Below the pieces are notes generated by a model, which was given only the letters and a program-made list of their open reading frames with translations, was not told the DNA's origin and ran no database searches. From SZUA-35 sp963781035 (GTDB lineage Bacteria; Actinomycetota; Acidimicrobiia; Acidimicrobiales; SZUA-35), in the NCBI GenBank assembly GCA_963781035.1, contig CAWAEN010000003.1, positions 62,001-126,000 of the forward strand: a DNA stretch of 64,000 nt, in the 5' to 3' direction. Below are positions 28,003 through 36,047 of this stretch, one piece after another; position 1 is the first letter of the stretch; each line of letters starts with the position of its first letter. A program made the position numbers and the translations under genes.

Positions 28003-28620
28003 GGAACAAGCGACGTCGGGACCGGCTGCCGTCGACCGCTGGATCCCACGGCGGCCGGGCGAAGACCGCACGCACGTCGTCGGCGAACGACTCGAGCGGG
28101 TCGATCGGGTCCGTCCGGGTCGAACGAGTTCTGATCCCACCGGCACAGAAGTCGACACAGAGTTGCGTACCAGGGGTGGTCGGCGAACTCATCGCGACCG
28201 ATTGCGGTCACCGACCGAGGTGGTGGGCGAAGTAGTAGCTCTGGAACACCCCGTGCTGTTCGATCACCCACGTCACTTCCTCGCGGACGTACGGCCGCAG
28301 GATCGCTCGCTGCGAACTCCGCGTGGTTGTACGGCGCCAGCTCGTCGCCGATGTCGTGGAGCAGCGCAGCGACGACCCAGTCGATGTCGGCACCGGTCCC
28401 GCCGAGCCCGCGTGGCGGTCTGCAACGAATGCTCGCAAACGGGTGATCCGATAGCCGTCGAGCGATGCCGTCGAGGCCGCGCGATCGTCTCGAGCAGGCG
28501 ATCGGCGAGGCCGGCAGCATGCAGCCGCTCGAGCCGATCGAGCAGCGCGTAGTCGTCGGCGGTCCCGTGCTGCATCTCGGTGAAGGACACCACCTCGCTC
28601 GTGTCATGGGTTGCGGTCAT
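27999..28620 (-). pseudogene. HD-domain diiron oxygenase, TmpB/PhnZ-like (multiply frameshifted)
   Basis: Pieces of one ~200-residue protein in several frames. In order they read: EMQHGTADDYALLDRLE, EHSLQTATRA, ADIDWVVAALLHDIGDELAPYNHAEFAA, EEVTWVIEQHGVFQSYYFAHHLG, FADHPWYATL and CRWDQNSFDPD. The HSLQ, HD, NHAE, EQHG and DQNSFD elements match the HD-domain mixed-valent diiron oxygenases PhnZ and TmpB, which cleave the C-P bond of a 1-hydroxyphosphonate, not classic phosphohydrolases. The start at 28620 has GGAAGAGG upstream and overlaps the dioxygenase stop (ATGA). Together with the TauD/GBBH-type neighbour it suggests TmpB function (inference). Confidence 0.72.
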
Positions 28621-29795
28621 TGCCCTCTTCCGTTTGCTTGGGTTCGCTCGGCTCGACCGTTCAGGATCCATTCGGTCACGGGGCCATCATGGTCGATGTA
28701 GCAGCCCTGCAAGTGGCGGTGGCCTCGCGTGGGGTCGAACGAGGTCCGGCCGTGGAGCACCCGATGATTGTCGACCACCAGCACCTCACCGGCTGACATG
28801 CGGTACTCGATCCGGCGTGCGGGGTCGTTGAGCGCCTCCGCCAGCCATCGGCGACCGCGGTAGTAGACCGTCCAGGGTGTCGGCATCGACCAGCGGGGCG
28901 AAGTCGAGCCGAGGCGAGAAGCGGAATTGGCGCAGCGACCCGTCGGATCCTGCGCTCGATGAGCGGTGCGTTGCCGACCTTCACGTCCGAACCGATGTCG
29001 TAGCGAAACTCGATGGGCAGCGAGCAGAGCAGCTCGTGAGCTTCGGGATCGGCCGCAGCCAGTGCGTCGACCGCCGCCAGCCCGTCGACCATCGTCGACG
29101 CACCGCCCGGTGCGCCGTTCGACGATCGTGTGGAGGAATTGGATTCCCGGGACTGGCGCCCGGTATGGCTGGTCGGTGTGGGCCGACAACGCCACCGGCG
29201 TGTAGGCGAGGTCGACGGCGATTGCCTCGGTTCGCACATCGAACAGCGGGCCGAAGTTGGTCGGCGAGATGCGCCCGAAGTGCGAGGTGATCCCGTGCAA
29301 CGCTCCCGGCTCGGCCGGCGTGTTCGACAGCACGAAGAAACCCAGTTCGAAGAAGGCCGTGAGGGCCTCCCGTTTTGCCTCGATCGCGTCCGGCCCCGCC
29401 GTCGACAGGCGGCGGAAGTCGATCACCGGCGTCGTGGTCGACTGGGCCACCCAGGGCACCGCACGTGGTGGTGCCTCACCTGGACATCCGACCTCGGAGA
29501 CCACGCCGGCCTCGCGTTCGATTCGTTCGAGCGGAAGTGCCATGCGGTGACCGTCACTGAACGTCACGGACAGCCCTGCCGTGCCACCGCTGCCCTCGAC
29601 CGCGCACGCCACGACTGCCAGGTCGGCAGCGACATCAGTCGGCTCCGACAACCGCTGGCCGTTCACCGCGTCGACCTCACCGTCGACCGTCGACCGTTCG
29701 CGCAGCCACTGTGGATGCAGCTCCACGTCGATGCTCGAGGTCTGTACCCGGAGCCGCCCCCCGTTCGAAACGGTCACCTTCACGTCGGCCCTCAC
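28617..29795 (-). pseudogene. TauD/GBBH-type Fe(II)/2-oxoglutarate dioxygenase, TmpA-like (frame excursion)
   Basis: About 390 residues. The N-terminal ~100 residues match the GBBH-like N-terminal domain (GGRLRVQ, LHPQWLRERS, VTFSDGHRMALPLE). The catalytic domain has the proximal Fe ligands in LSAHTDQPYR (about 207), and near the end the distal His in NHRVLHGRTSF and the 2-oxoglutarate-binding Arg in GHRHLQGCY. The frame leaves and returns between ~28830 and ~29110; the missing stretch is readable elsewhere (MVDGLAAVDALAAADPEAHE, FRYDIGSDV). Gamma-butyrobetaine hydroxylase and TmpA share this layout; the HD partner favours TmpA. GTG start uncertain. Confidence 0.75.
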
Positions 29796-30004
29796 GTCGG
29801 CCGCTCACCTCGGCCACGCTCAGACCGGCCGCCATCGCCTCAGCCATGACGGGTTCGGCGCGAGAGATCGTCGCGTTGTTCGTCTCGCGAGTTTCGACAG
29901 CTCCGTTCATGCCCGAGAGCATCACCGTCGGGGAACGAGTTGTACAGACCTCATACCGGCAGAGTGCCATACTGTCAGAGCATGGCAACAGCAGCGGAGG
30001 CGAC
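29796..30004. promoter_or_regulatory. Divergent LysR/dioxygenase intergenic region
   Basis: About 210 bp between the GTG starts of the TmpA-like operon and the LysR gene, the classic arrangement in which a LysR protein binds between the two promoters. I see GGAGG just before the LysR GTG and GAGGTGAG before the dioxygenase GTG. A short open frame from ATG 29910 (minus) overlaps the dioxygenase and is probably not a gene. No convincing LysR box could be singled out. Confidence 0.5.
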
Positions 30005-30901
30005 GTGAGAGAACTGATTGCGAAGGTCGACCGCCTCCAGCGACTCGCCTGTTTCGAGGCCGCCGCTCGACTGAGCAGCTTCTCGGCCGCCGGACGCGAG
30101 CTCGGCCTGGCCCAGCCCGCCGTCACCAGACAGATTCAAGCACTGGAGAGGTCGCTCGGTGTCGAGCTGTTCCATCGGCAGTCCAACCGGATCGATCTCA
30201 CGGACGCCGGGCGTCATCTGGCCGACAGCGTCGACGTCGGGTTCGACGCCATCGAGCGGGCCATTGCCGAGCTGCTCCACAGTGCTCACACGGTCATCGT
30301 GGCCATGCCTCCCGGTTTTGCTCAACAGCTCGTGGTTCCCCAACTCGACGGCCTCCAGCGCGCACTCGGTGACCGAGATCTGCGGCTGTGGCTCTACGAC
30401 CGGGAGTCCGAACTCGATGGTGGTTCGTTCGACGTCGCGGTTCGGGTGGGGTCGGGTCCGTGGGCGCCGTTCGACAGCGTCGAACTGTTTGCCGAGCGGG
30501 TCTCACCAGTCGCCGCGCCATCGCTGGCCGACGCATTCGGCCTCGACGAGAACAGCGAACCCGAGGATGTCCTGGCTGCTCCCCTGCTCCACATGGACGC
30601 CGCCGATCGGGCATGGATGTCCTGGTCTGATTGGCTGGCCGCCTTCGACCTGTCATTGACACCCGGCCGACGTCGGGTCGAATTCAACAACTACCCGGCC
30701 GTGCTCCAGCAGGCGGTCAGCGGCAACGGCGTCGCTCTGGCCTGGGCCGGTTTGACCGATGAGCTCATCGAGAGTGGTGTGCTCCGGATCGTCGGGCCCG
30801 AGGTGACCTCGGATAAGTCGTACTGGGTGACGTGGCATGCGGAGCGCCGCACAACCGCGATCGATGCCACGGTCGAGTGGCTCCACGCTCTTCTCGACTG
30901 A
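30005..30901 (+). CDS. LysR-type transcriptional regulator
   Basis: A 298-residue regulator of standard LysR length. The GTG at 30005 is preferred over upstream in-frame ATGs because GGAGG lies 5 nt before it and it places the helix-turn-helix at the usual position (LQRLACFEAAARLSSFSAAGRELGLAQPAVTRQIQALE, written as two parts: LQRLACFEAAARLSSFSA and AQPAVTRQIQALE). The C-terminal half is an effector-binding domain (EFNNYPAVLQQAVSGNGVA). The gene is divergent from the TmpA-like dioxygenase operon, so a phosphonate, betaine or related ligand is a plausible inducer. Confidence 0.9.
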   Translation: MRELIAKVDRLQRLACFEAAARLSSFSAAGRELGLAQPAVTRQIQALERSLGVELFHRQSNRIDLTDAGRHLADSVDVGFDAIERAIAELLHSAHTVIVAMPPGFAQQLVVPQLDGLQRALGDRDLRLWLYDRESELDGGSFDVAVRVGSGPWAPFDSVELFAERVSPVAAPSLADAFGLDENSEPEDVLAAPLLHMDAADRAWMSWSDWLAAFDLSLTPGRRRVEFNNYPAVLQQAVSGNGVALAWAGLTDELIESGVLRIVGPEVTSDKSYWVTWHAERRTTAIDATVEWLHALLD

Positions 30902-31102
30902 ACGGCAATCGCGGTCGCCCAAGAGCAATCCCCGACGACAGAGTGTGGGTTTGCTCACAGAATCACACCCGGATCGCGCCTTGACTTGTAGGTGCTCAGG
31001 TCACACGCTCGAGTAGCACATCATCGGGGGGCACGTTCGAGTCGAGACCCGATCAAACCTGCCGATGGAGGTGGGACCATCGAATACCTGGAGGGGTAGA
31101 TC

Positions 31103-31705
31103 ATGAACATCACCGCACGCCACATCGGCGCAGCCGCAGCAGGAACGTTGTTGGCATTGAGCCTTGCCGGATGCGGCAAGCTCGCCGAAGAAGCGCTCGA
31201 ACAAGCCGTCGAGAGCGAATCGGGCGGGGACGTCGAGATCGACTTCGACAGCGACGACGGCACCTTCACGATCGAAGGTGAAAACGGCGAGGAGTTCAGC
31301 CTCGACATCGACGAGAACGGTCAGGCGTCGACCATGTCCGGCACCGATGAAGACGGCAACACCTTCGAGATGTCCACCGGCCAGGAGGTCCCCGACGAAT
31401 GGCCAGATGACATCCCGACGCCGCCCGGCTCGGTCATCTCCGCGACCGTGATCTCGGACAACGGTGATCAGATGCTGTCGATCGCTACCGAGGTGCCGGA
31501 CGCCGAACGGGCCCACGAGGGCTACGTCGAACAGCTGAAGAGCACCGGGTTCACCACGGAGAGCACGTCGTCGTTCGAGAGCGACGGAACCACGTCGTCT
31601 TTCGCCGTCATGACCCGCGACGAGCTCTCGGTCCAGGTGAGCAGCACGGGTGACGGCAGCGACACGCAGTCCCTGATCGTCTCACTGCAGACCAGCAACG
31701 AATAG
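31103..31705 (+). CDS. Secreted acidic lipoprotein
   Basis: A 200-residue lipoprotein. The signal ends in LSLAGC (Cys about 24), followed by a very acidic Glu/Asp/Ser-rich mature chain containing a DxDxDG-like stretch (DFDSDDGTF). GGAGGGG precedes the ATG at 31103. The C-terminal part (about 105-195) forms a small beta-rich domain with VISATVIS and LSVQVSSTGDGSD. There is no catalytic signature. It stands alone between the LysR gene and the aldolase gene. Function unknown. Confidence 0.82.
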   Translation: MNITARHIGAAAAGTLLALSLAGCGKLAEEALEQAVESESGGDVEIDFDSDDGTFTIEGENGEEFSLDIDENGQASTMSGTDEDGNTFEMSTGQEVPDEWPDDIPTPPGSVISATVISDNGDQMLSIATEVPDAERAHEGYVEQLKSTGFTTESTSSFESDGTTSSFAVMTRDELSVQVSSTGDGSDTQSLIVSLQTSNE

Positions 31706-31737
31706 CCGCCGGCCGGCACGAACTCAACGGCAAGCGA

Positions 31738-32774
31738 TCACCAGTGTCGGAGATCGACCGGCCAACGATCGACGATCGACTCGCCATCGACCAGCCACAT
31801 GTCCGTGTGGCGGGCGACGGTCGGGTCGACGTGTGCCGGCTGGAGCCTGACCTGATCGCCGACCTTCCACACCGCAGGCTCATCGGGAATGAGCGTGACG
31901 TGCTCATCGGAGCAGTACATGACCTGACCGTGAGCCCACGATGGGTTGCCGTGGTCCATGCCCTGAGCCTTCAACCCGGCGTCGGCGATCACCCACCCCT
32001 TGGGGTGGACCGAGATCACCGTCGCCAGGATCTCGAGCGCGATCGAGAACGGGAGGTCGAGACCGTCGTACTGAGTGTCCATCAAGCAGTAGCTGCCGGC
32101 CTGGATCTCGGTGCACCACGTGTTGGTGTCGAACGTGCCGGTCCCGCCACCGGACACGATGTCGCCTCCGACGACGTCAGCGGCCTGGAGCAGCAACGCC
32201 ATCGACGCCTCGACCTTCTCGATGCGTTCCTGCCGGTTCTCGACCATCATCAGATGGCCCTCGTATCCCATCACTCCTCGCACCTCGAGGCCGACTCTCC
32301 TGGCCCGTTCGGCCAGTCGGCCGGCGTCTCCGGGGGCGCATCCACACCGGGGTAGTCCGACGTTGACGTCGATGAGCACCGAACGAACACCGCCGAGAAT
32401 GGCTGCGTCGAGAGTTGCGTCGCTGTCGACGGCCACCGTGATCCGGGCCTCGATCGGACAGGGCACCGAGACGGGCGGTGTCGAGCGTCTCGTTCGCCAG
32501 CAACAGGTCGGAGGTGATCCCGGCGGCCACCAGACCCTCGATTTCTCGTGGGTGTCGCGGCGCAGAACGCGGTGTGCCGATCGGCGGCGAGCCGTTTGGC
32601 CAATGCCGTCGACTTGAACGCCTTCACGTGCGGCCGCAACGACAGCGCCGGCCGTACCGAATCCATCGCTGCGCAGTTCGCCTCGAAGACGGCCGACTCG
32701 ACCACGAGTGCCGGCGTCGTCAGATGAGCGATCGTGCGCGGCTCGCCGGGCACCCGTCGACGACGGCGCAGCAC
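31738..32774 (-). CDS. D-threonine aldolase / D-serine dehydratase-like PLP enzyme (frameshifted)
   Basis: Pieces of one ~340-residue alanine-racemase-N-type enzyme. The N-terminus (LTTPALVVESAVFEANCAAM, RPHVKAFKS with the PLP Lys) is in the frame of the upstream hydrolase. A middle piece (ITSDLLLANETLD) is in another. The C-terminus from ~32466 (ARITVAVDSDATLDAA, VNVGLPRCG, VVGGDIVSGGGTGTF, CSDEHVTL metal site) is in a third. A GTG at 32774 with AGGAG about 10 nt upstream is the likely start. Members cleave D-threonine or deaminate D-serine; which one applies is not determinable here. Two indels around 32480-32560 would restore one frame. Confidence 0.78.
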
Positions 32775-33725
32775 GGCCGGCAGGTCTCCTGATGTGAGGG
32801 CACGATGGATCGTGAGGGCAACCGTCGGGTCATCGAGGTACCCCTCGATCTTGTGATGGTTGGATGTGGTGTTGTCGACCGTGCCGTGGTTGAGGATCGC
32901 CGGCGAGATCGGGAAGTGGCGGTGATCGAGCGGGTACAGGGCAACCACATCGCGCGTGTCGTAGGCGTTCAGCCAGTGACCGATCGTCGGCGGATGCAGC
33001 ATCGGGCTGACCGCCTTGCGGATGGCAGTGACACCGAGCGGGGAACCGATGCTGACGAACGCAGCAATGTCGTAGTCGTGCTCGAGACCACCGTGGGCGA
33101 GGAGGTTGTAGGCGATGACCGAGCCCAGCGAGTGAGCGATGACGACGATCCTGTCGTCCGGGCTGCACTGGTGGAAGGCATCGGCGACAACACCGTCGAT
33201 CTCGGCCCGGATCGCATCGTCCTTCAAGTACTGGGCCACATCGCTGGTCGCGTACGCAACGCTTGCCCCGCTGGCTCCAGGGACGAATCGATCGAGGATC
33301 GTCAGGCCGGTGTGCACCCACTCCCAGGTGAGCGCTCCGCCGCCCTTCGCCACCTCGATGGCCTCCTCGTCGACGACGTCGTGGTCGATCTCGGCATCGA
33401 TCGCCTCGGGTGACACGCCGGAAGCGTCGAGGACCTCGCCCAGCACCTCTCGGCCGAAATGCGCCGTGTCGTCCGCATCTCCGCCGGCGCCGGCGCCGGC
33501 CTCGTCGCCCATCATCGCGTCGGCTTCGTCGAGGGAGTCCTCACGAGTCAGCTCGTGAAGGGCATCGCCGAAATACGGAAAGATCGTGTCATCCAACGTG
33601 ATCGGCGCGTCGAGCCCGACTCGAGTGAACCCCTCGACGACGGCATCGAACCATTGTCGTTTGAGCTCGACCGGGTCGCGGCCCTGCTGGTTCCGACCGT
33701 GGATGAAGATCAGTTTCGTGGCCAC
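32750..33725 (-). CDS. Alpha/beta-hydrolase (lipase-like)
   Basis: A ~320-residue hydrolase. It opens TKLIFIHGRNQQGRDP, an HG oxyanion start, and has the nucleophile elbow AHSLGSV (about 195-200). A likely acid/His pair lies later (YDTRDVVALYPLDHRH). The stretch DEAGAGAGGDADDT near 75 is an acidic insertion. The ATG at 33725 is the natural start. No stop separates it from the aldolase frame; a TGA at 32720 is available one frame away, so its true C-terminus is uncertain. Substrate unknown. Confidence 0.75.
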
Positions 33726-33770
33726 GGCGACCAGTGTGGCACCGCTGACGCCCGATCAACGGGCGTCGGC

Positions 33771-35291
33771 TCAGTGGCCGGAGTTGACCTTGCCCGTGTT
33801 CCTGGCGTGGAGGTCGAGCGCATGCCGGTTGAGACCGACGAGATGGGCGTCGATGTCGAGATCGGCGAACTTGGCCACGACCTGATCGAGCGCGGCCACG
33901 GCTGAGGTATCCCAGATTCGAGCTTCGGAGAGATCGATCTCGACTCGTTTGACCTTCACGTTGTGATAGTCGAACGAACGCACCAGATCGTTGGTCGAAG
34001 CGAAGAAGAGTTCACCGCTGACGGCGTAGAGCCGCTCGACGTTGTCGGGGTCGGTCACGCTGGTGACCTTCACGACCTCGGAGATGTGTCGAGCGAACGA
34101 AACAGCGGCGAGAACGACGCCGGCGCCGACGCCGTACGCCAGGTTGTGGGTGAGCACCACGACAGCGACGGTCACGATCATGATCGCGATCTCGGGCCGC
34201 GGGGTGTGTTGGAGCGTGTCCAGCTTGATGCTGTTCCAGCTGAACGTGCTGATCGCAACCATGATCATCACGGCGACCAGTGCCGCCATCGGGATCTGCG
34301 CCACGAGGTCGCCGAGCACGAGGATGAGGATCAGGAGGAACAGTCCGGAGGCCAGCGTCGAGAGGCGGGTGCGACCGCCCGAGCGGTAGTTGATCATGGA
34401 CTGGCCGATCATGGCGCAGCCGGCCATGCCGCCCAGGAAGCCGGTGGCGACGTTGGCGATGCCCTGACCCCGGGACTCACGGTTCTTGTCTGACGGGTCG
34501 TCGGTGAGGTCATCGAGGAGCTGTGCGGTGAGGAGCGACTCGAGCAGGCCGACGAACGCCAGCGTGATGGAGAAGGGAAGAATGATGCCGAGCATCTCGA
34601 AGGTCATCGGGACCTCCGGCAGGCTGAGGAAGGGCAGCGCGGACGGCAACTCGCCCATGTCACCGACGGTCGGCAGGTCGAGATTCCAGAACATCGCAGC
34701 GCCGGCCAGGGCGACGATGGCCACCAGGGGTGACGGGATGGAGGTCGTGAGCCGTGGCAGCCCGTAGATCAGGGCGAGACCGATGCCGATGAAGGCGAGG
34801 TTCAGAGGAAGCTGGCTCGACCCGTTCTCGCTGTCGGAAAGCACGATGTGGGGGATCTGCGCCATGAAGATCAAGATGGCCAGAGCGTTCACGAAGCCAA
34901 CCATCACGGTGCGGGGGACGAATCGCATCAGCTCGCCGATGCCGAGGTAGCCGAGGCCGATCTGGAAGAGGCCGGCCAGGATCGTGGCGGCGAAGAGATA
35001 GGCGACGCCGTACTCCTCGACGAGAGGAACCAGGACCAACGCCATGGCGCCGGTGGCGGCCGAGATCATGCCGGAACGGCCACCGGCGATCGAGATGATG
35101 ATGGCGATCGAGAAGGACGCGTAGAGGCCGACCTTCGGGTCGACGCCGGCGATGATCGAGAACGAGATCGCTTCCGGGATCAGTGCCAGGGCCACGACGA
35201 GGCCGGACAGGAGATCGGTGCGCGGGTTCGACAACCATTCGGCGCGGAACGTTTCGGCGCGCGTTGGCGCTGCGATGGGGCTGATGCTCAT
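33771..35291 (-). CDS. SulP-family inorganic anion transporter with STAS domain
   Basis: A 506-residue secondary transporter of the SulP/SLC26 family with a complete set of about 14 helices. The N-terminal segment LLSGLVVALALIPEAISFSI is diagnostic, followed by GRSGMISAATGAMALVLVP near 72-90. The C-terminal ~100 residues form a STAS domain (YAVSGELFFASTNDLV, VEIDLSEARIWDTSAVAAL). SulP proteins move sulfate, bicarbonate or other anions, usually with Na+ or H+. Its 5' region faces a plus-strand small gene across an inverted repeat at 35410-35439. Confidence 0.93.
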   Translation of the reverse strand: MSISPIAAPTRAETFRAEWLSNPRTDLLSGLVVALALIPEAISFSIIAGVDPKVGLYASFSIAIIISIAGGRSGMISAATGAMALVLVPLVEEYGVAYLFAATILAGLFQIGLGYLGIGELMRFVPRTVMVGFVNALAILIFMAQIPHIVLSDSENGSSQLPLNLAFIGIGLALIYGLPRLTTSIPSPLVAIVALAGAAMFWNLDLPTVGDMGELPSALPFLSLPEVPMTFEMLGIILPFSITLAFVGLLESLLTAQLLDDLTDDPSDKNRESRGQGIANVATGFLGGMAGCAMIGQSMINYRSGGRTRLSTLASGLFLLILILVLGDLVAQIPMAALVAVMIMVAISTFSWNSIKLDTLQHTPRPEIAIMIVTVAVVVLTHNLAYGVGAGVVLAAVSFARHISEVVKVTSVTDPDNVERLYAVSGELFFASTNDLVRSFDYHNVKVKRVEIDLSEARIWDTSAVAALDQVVAKFADLDIDAHLVGLNRHALDLHARNTGKVNSGH

Positions 35292-35409
35292 GGATCCTTC
35301 AGAGGGTGCGAACGAGGGGCAGCCTGAAGTCGCTTCGTTGCACTCAACTCATCGGACGCCGAAGGCGACCCTATGAGCCAGGTGAGCCGAACGGCCGGGT
35401 CATCGGTCA

Positions 35410-35439
35410 CAGTGGCCCAGCCCGGCGAGAGGGCCACTG
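35410..35439. promoter_or_regulatory. CAGTGGCCC / GGGCCACTG inverted repeat
   Basis: A perfect 9-bp inverted repeat with a 12-nt spacer in the divergent region between the SulP gene and the small gene at 35497. With no T-run after it and a position between divergent starts, an operator or a leader hairpin is more likely than a terminator. No matching regulator was identified. Confidence 0.4.
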
Positions 35440-35496
35440 TCACATGGCATCGCGAAGATGGTCTTCAGGTTCCCACCGAGATCGGAGATCATTTCC

Positions 35497-35751
35497 ATGG
35501 CGCAGTTCGCAATCCAGCTCAGCAAGGGCGAGACCATCACCATCAGCGAGGCCGACACCTACCAGTTCGAGGGCCCGCTCACCACGTTCTTCTCCACCGG
35601 CTCGAGCCGCCAGATCATCGACTCGTGGAGCACCCGGGTGGCGTCGTACCGCACTGCGGACATCGTGTCGATCGAACGGTTCGACCTCGTCCTGCCGCTC
35701 GAGAGCGGCGAGGATCCCGCGATCGACATCCGTGGCCTCGTCGCTGCCTGA
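35497..35751 (+). CDS. Small conserved-looking hypothetical protein
   Basis: An 84-residue protein with no signal peptide or membrane helix. The ATG at 35497 is chosen over an upstream start (35458) because GGAG (35484-35487) lies 9 nt before it. The composition (FAIQLSKGETITISEADTYQFEGP, given in parts: FAIQLSKGETIT, EADTYQFEGP) suggests a mostly beta fold with an acidic C-terminal half. It precedes the tRNA-Ser gene by 77 bp and shows no family I recognise. Confidence 0.6.
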   Translation: MAQFAIQLSKGETITISEADTYQFEGPLTTFFSTGSSRQIIDSWSTRVASYRTADIVSIERFDLVLPLESGEDPAIDIRGLVAA

Positions 35752-35828
35752 CCTCGTCGCTGCCGGCAATGAGGCCCCGACGGCAATCAGGCCCTGACGG
35801 CTTTCCTCGCTACACTCTCGCACACCTC

Positions 35829-35920
35829 GGAGAGGTGACAGAGTACGGTCGATTGTGCCTCCCTGCTAAGGAGGTGTGGGTTCACGCCCACCGTGGGTTC
35901 AAATCCCACCCTCTCCGCCA
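35829..35920 (+). tRNA. tRNA-Ser (GCT)
   Basis: A 92-nt tRNA with a perfect GGAGAGG/CCTCTCC acceptor stem, discriminator G and an encoded CCA. The anticodon stem CCTCC/GGAGG encloses loop CTGCTAA with anticodon GCT at 35865-35867. The long variable arm expected for serine is present, and the T arm is GTGGG-TTCAAAT-CCCAC. It reads AGC and AGU codons. A strong terminator follows at 35947. Confidence 0.97.
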
Positions 35921-35946
35921 GGTGGATGTCCCTGACATCCCCGAAG

Positions 35947-35968
35947 CCCGAACCCTTCGGGGTTCGGG
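35947..35968 (+). terminator. Intrinsic terminator after tRNA-Ser
   Basis: A perfect 9-bp stem (CCCGAACCC / GGGTTCGGG) with a stable TTCG loop, followed by a T-rich tract (TTTCGTCGTTTT). It ends the tRNA-Ser transcript 26 bp after the CCA. Confidence 0.85.
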
Positions 35969-36047
35969 TTTCGTCGTTTTGCCGCACCCGCTGCGCTCGC
36001 CCAGGCAGTCGGCAACTCCCGAGGATCGGGGAACTACGCTCCCACTC

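Noticed and set aside
29677..29910. Short minus-strand frame from ATG 29910 before the dioxygenase
   Set aside because: It runs into the dioxygenase in another frame, lacks conserved features and would leave the LysR-dioxygenase promoter region without space.
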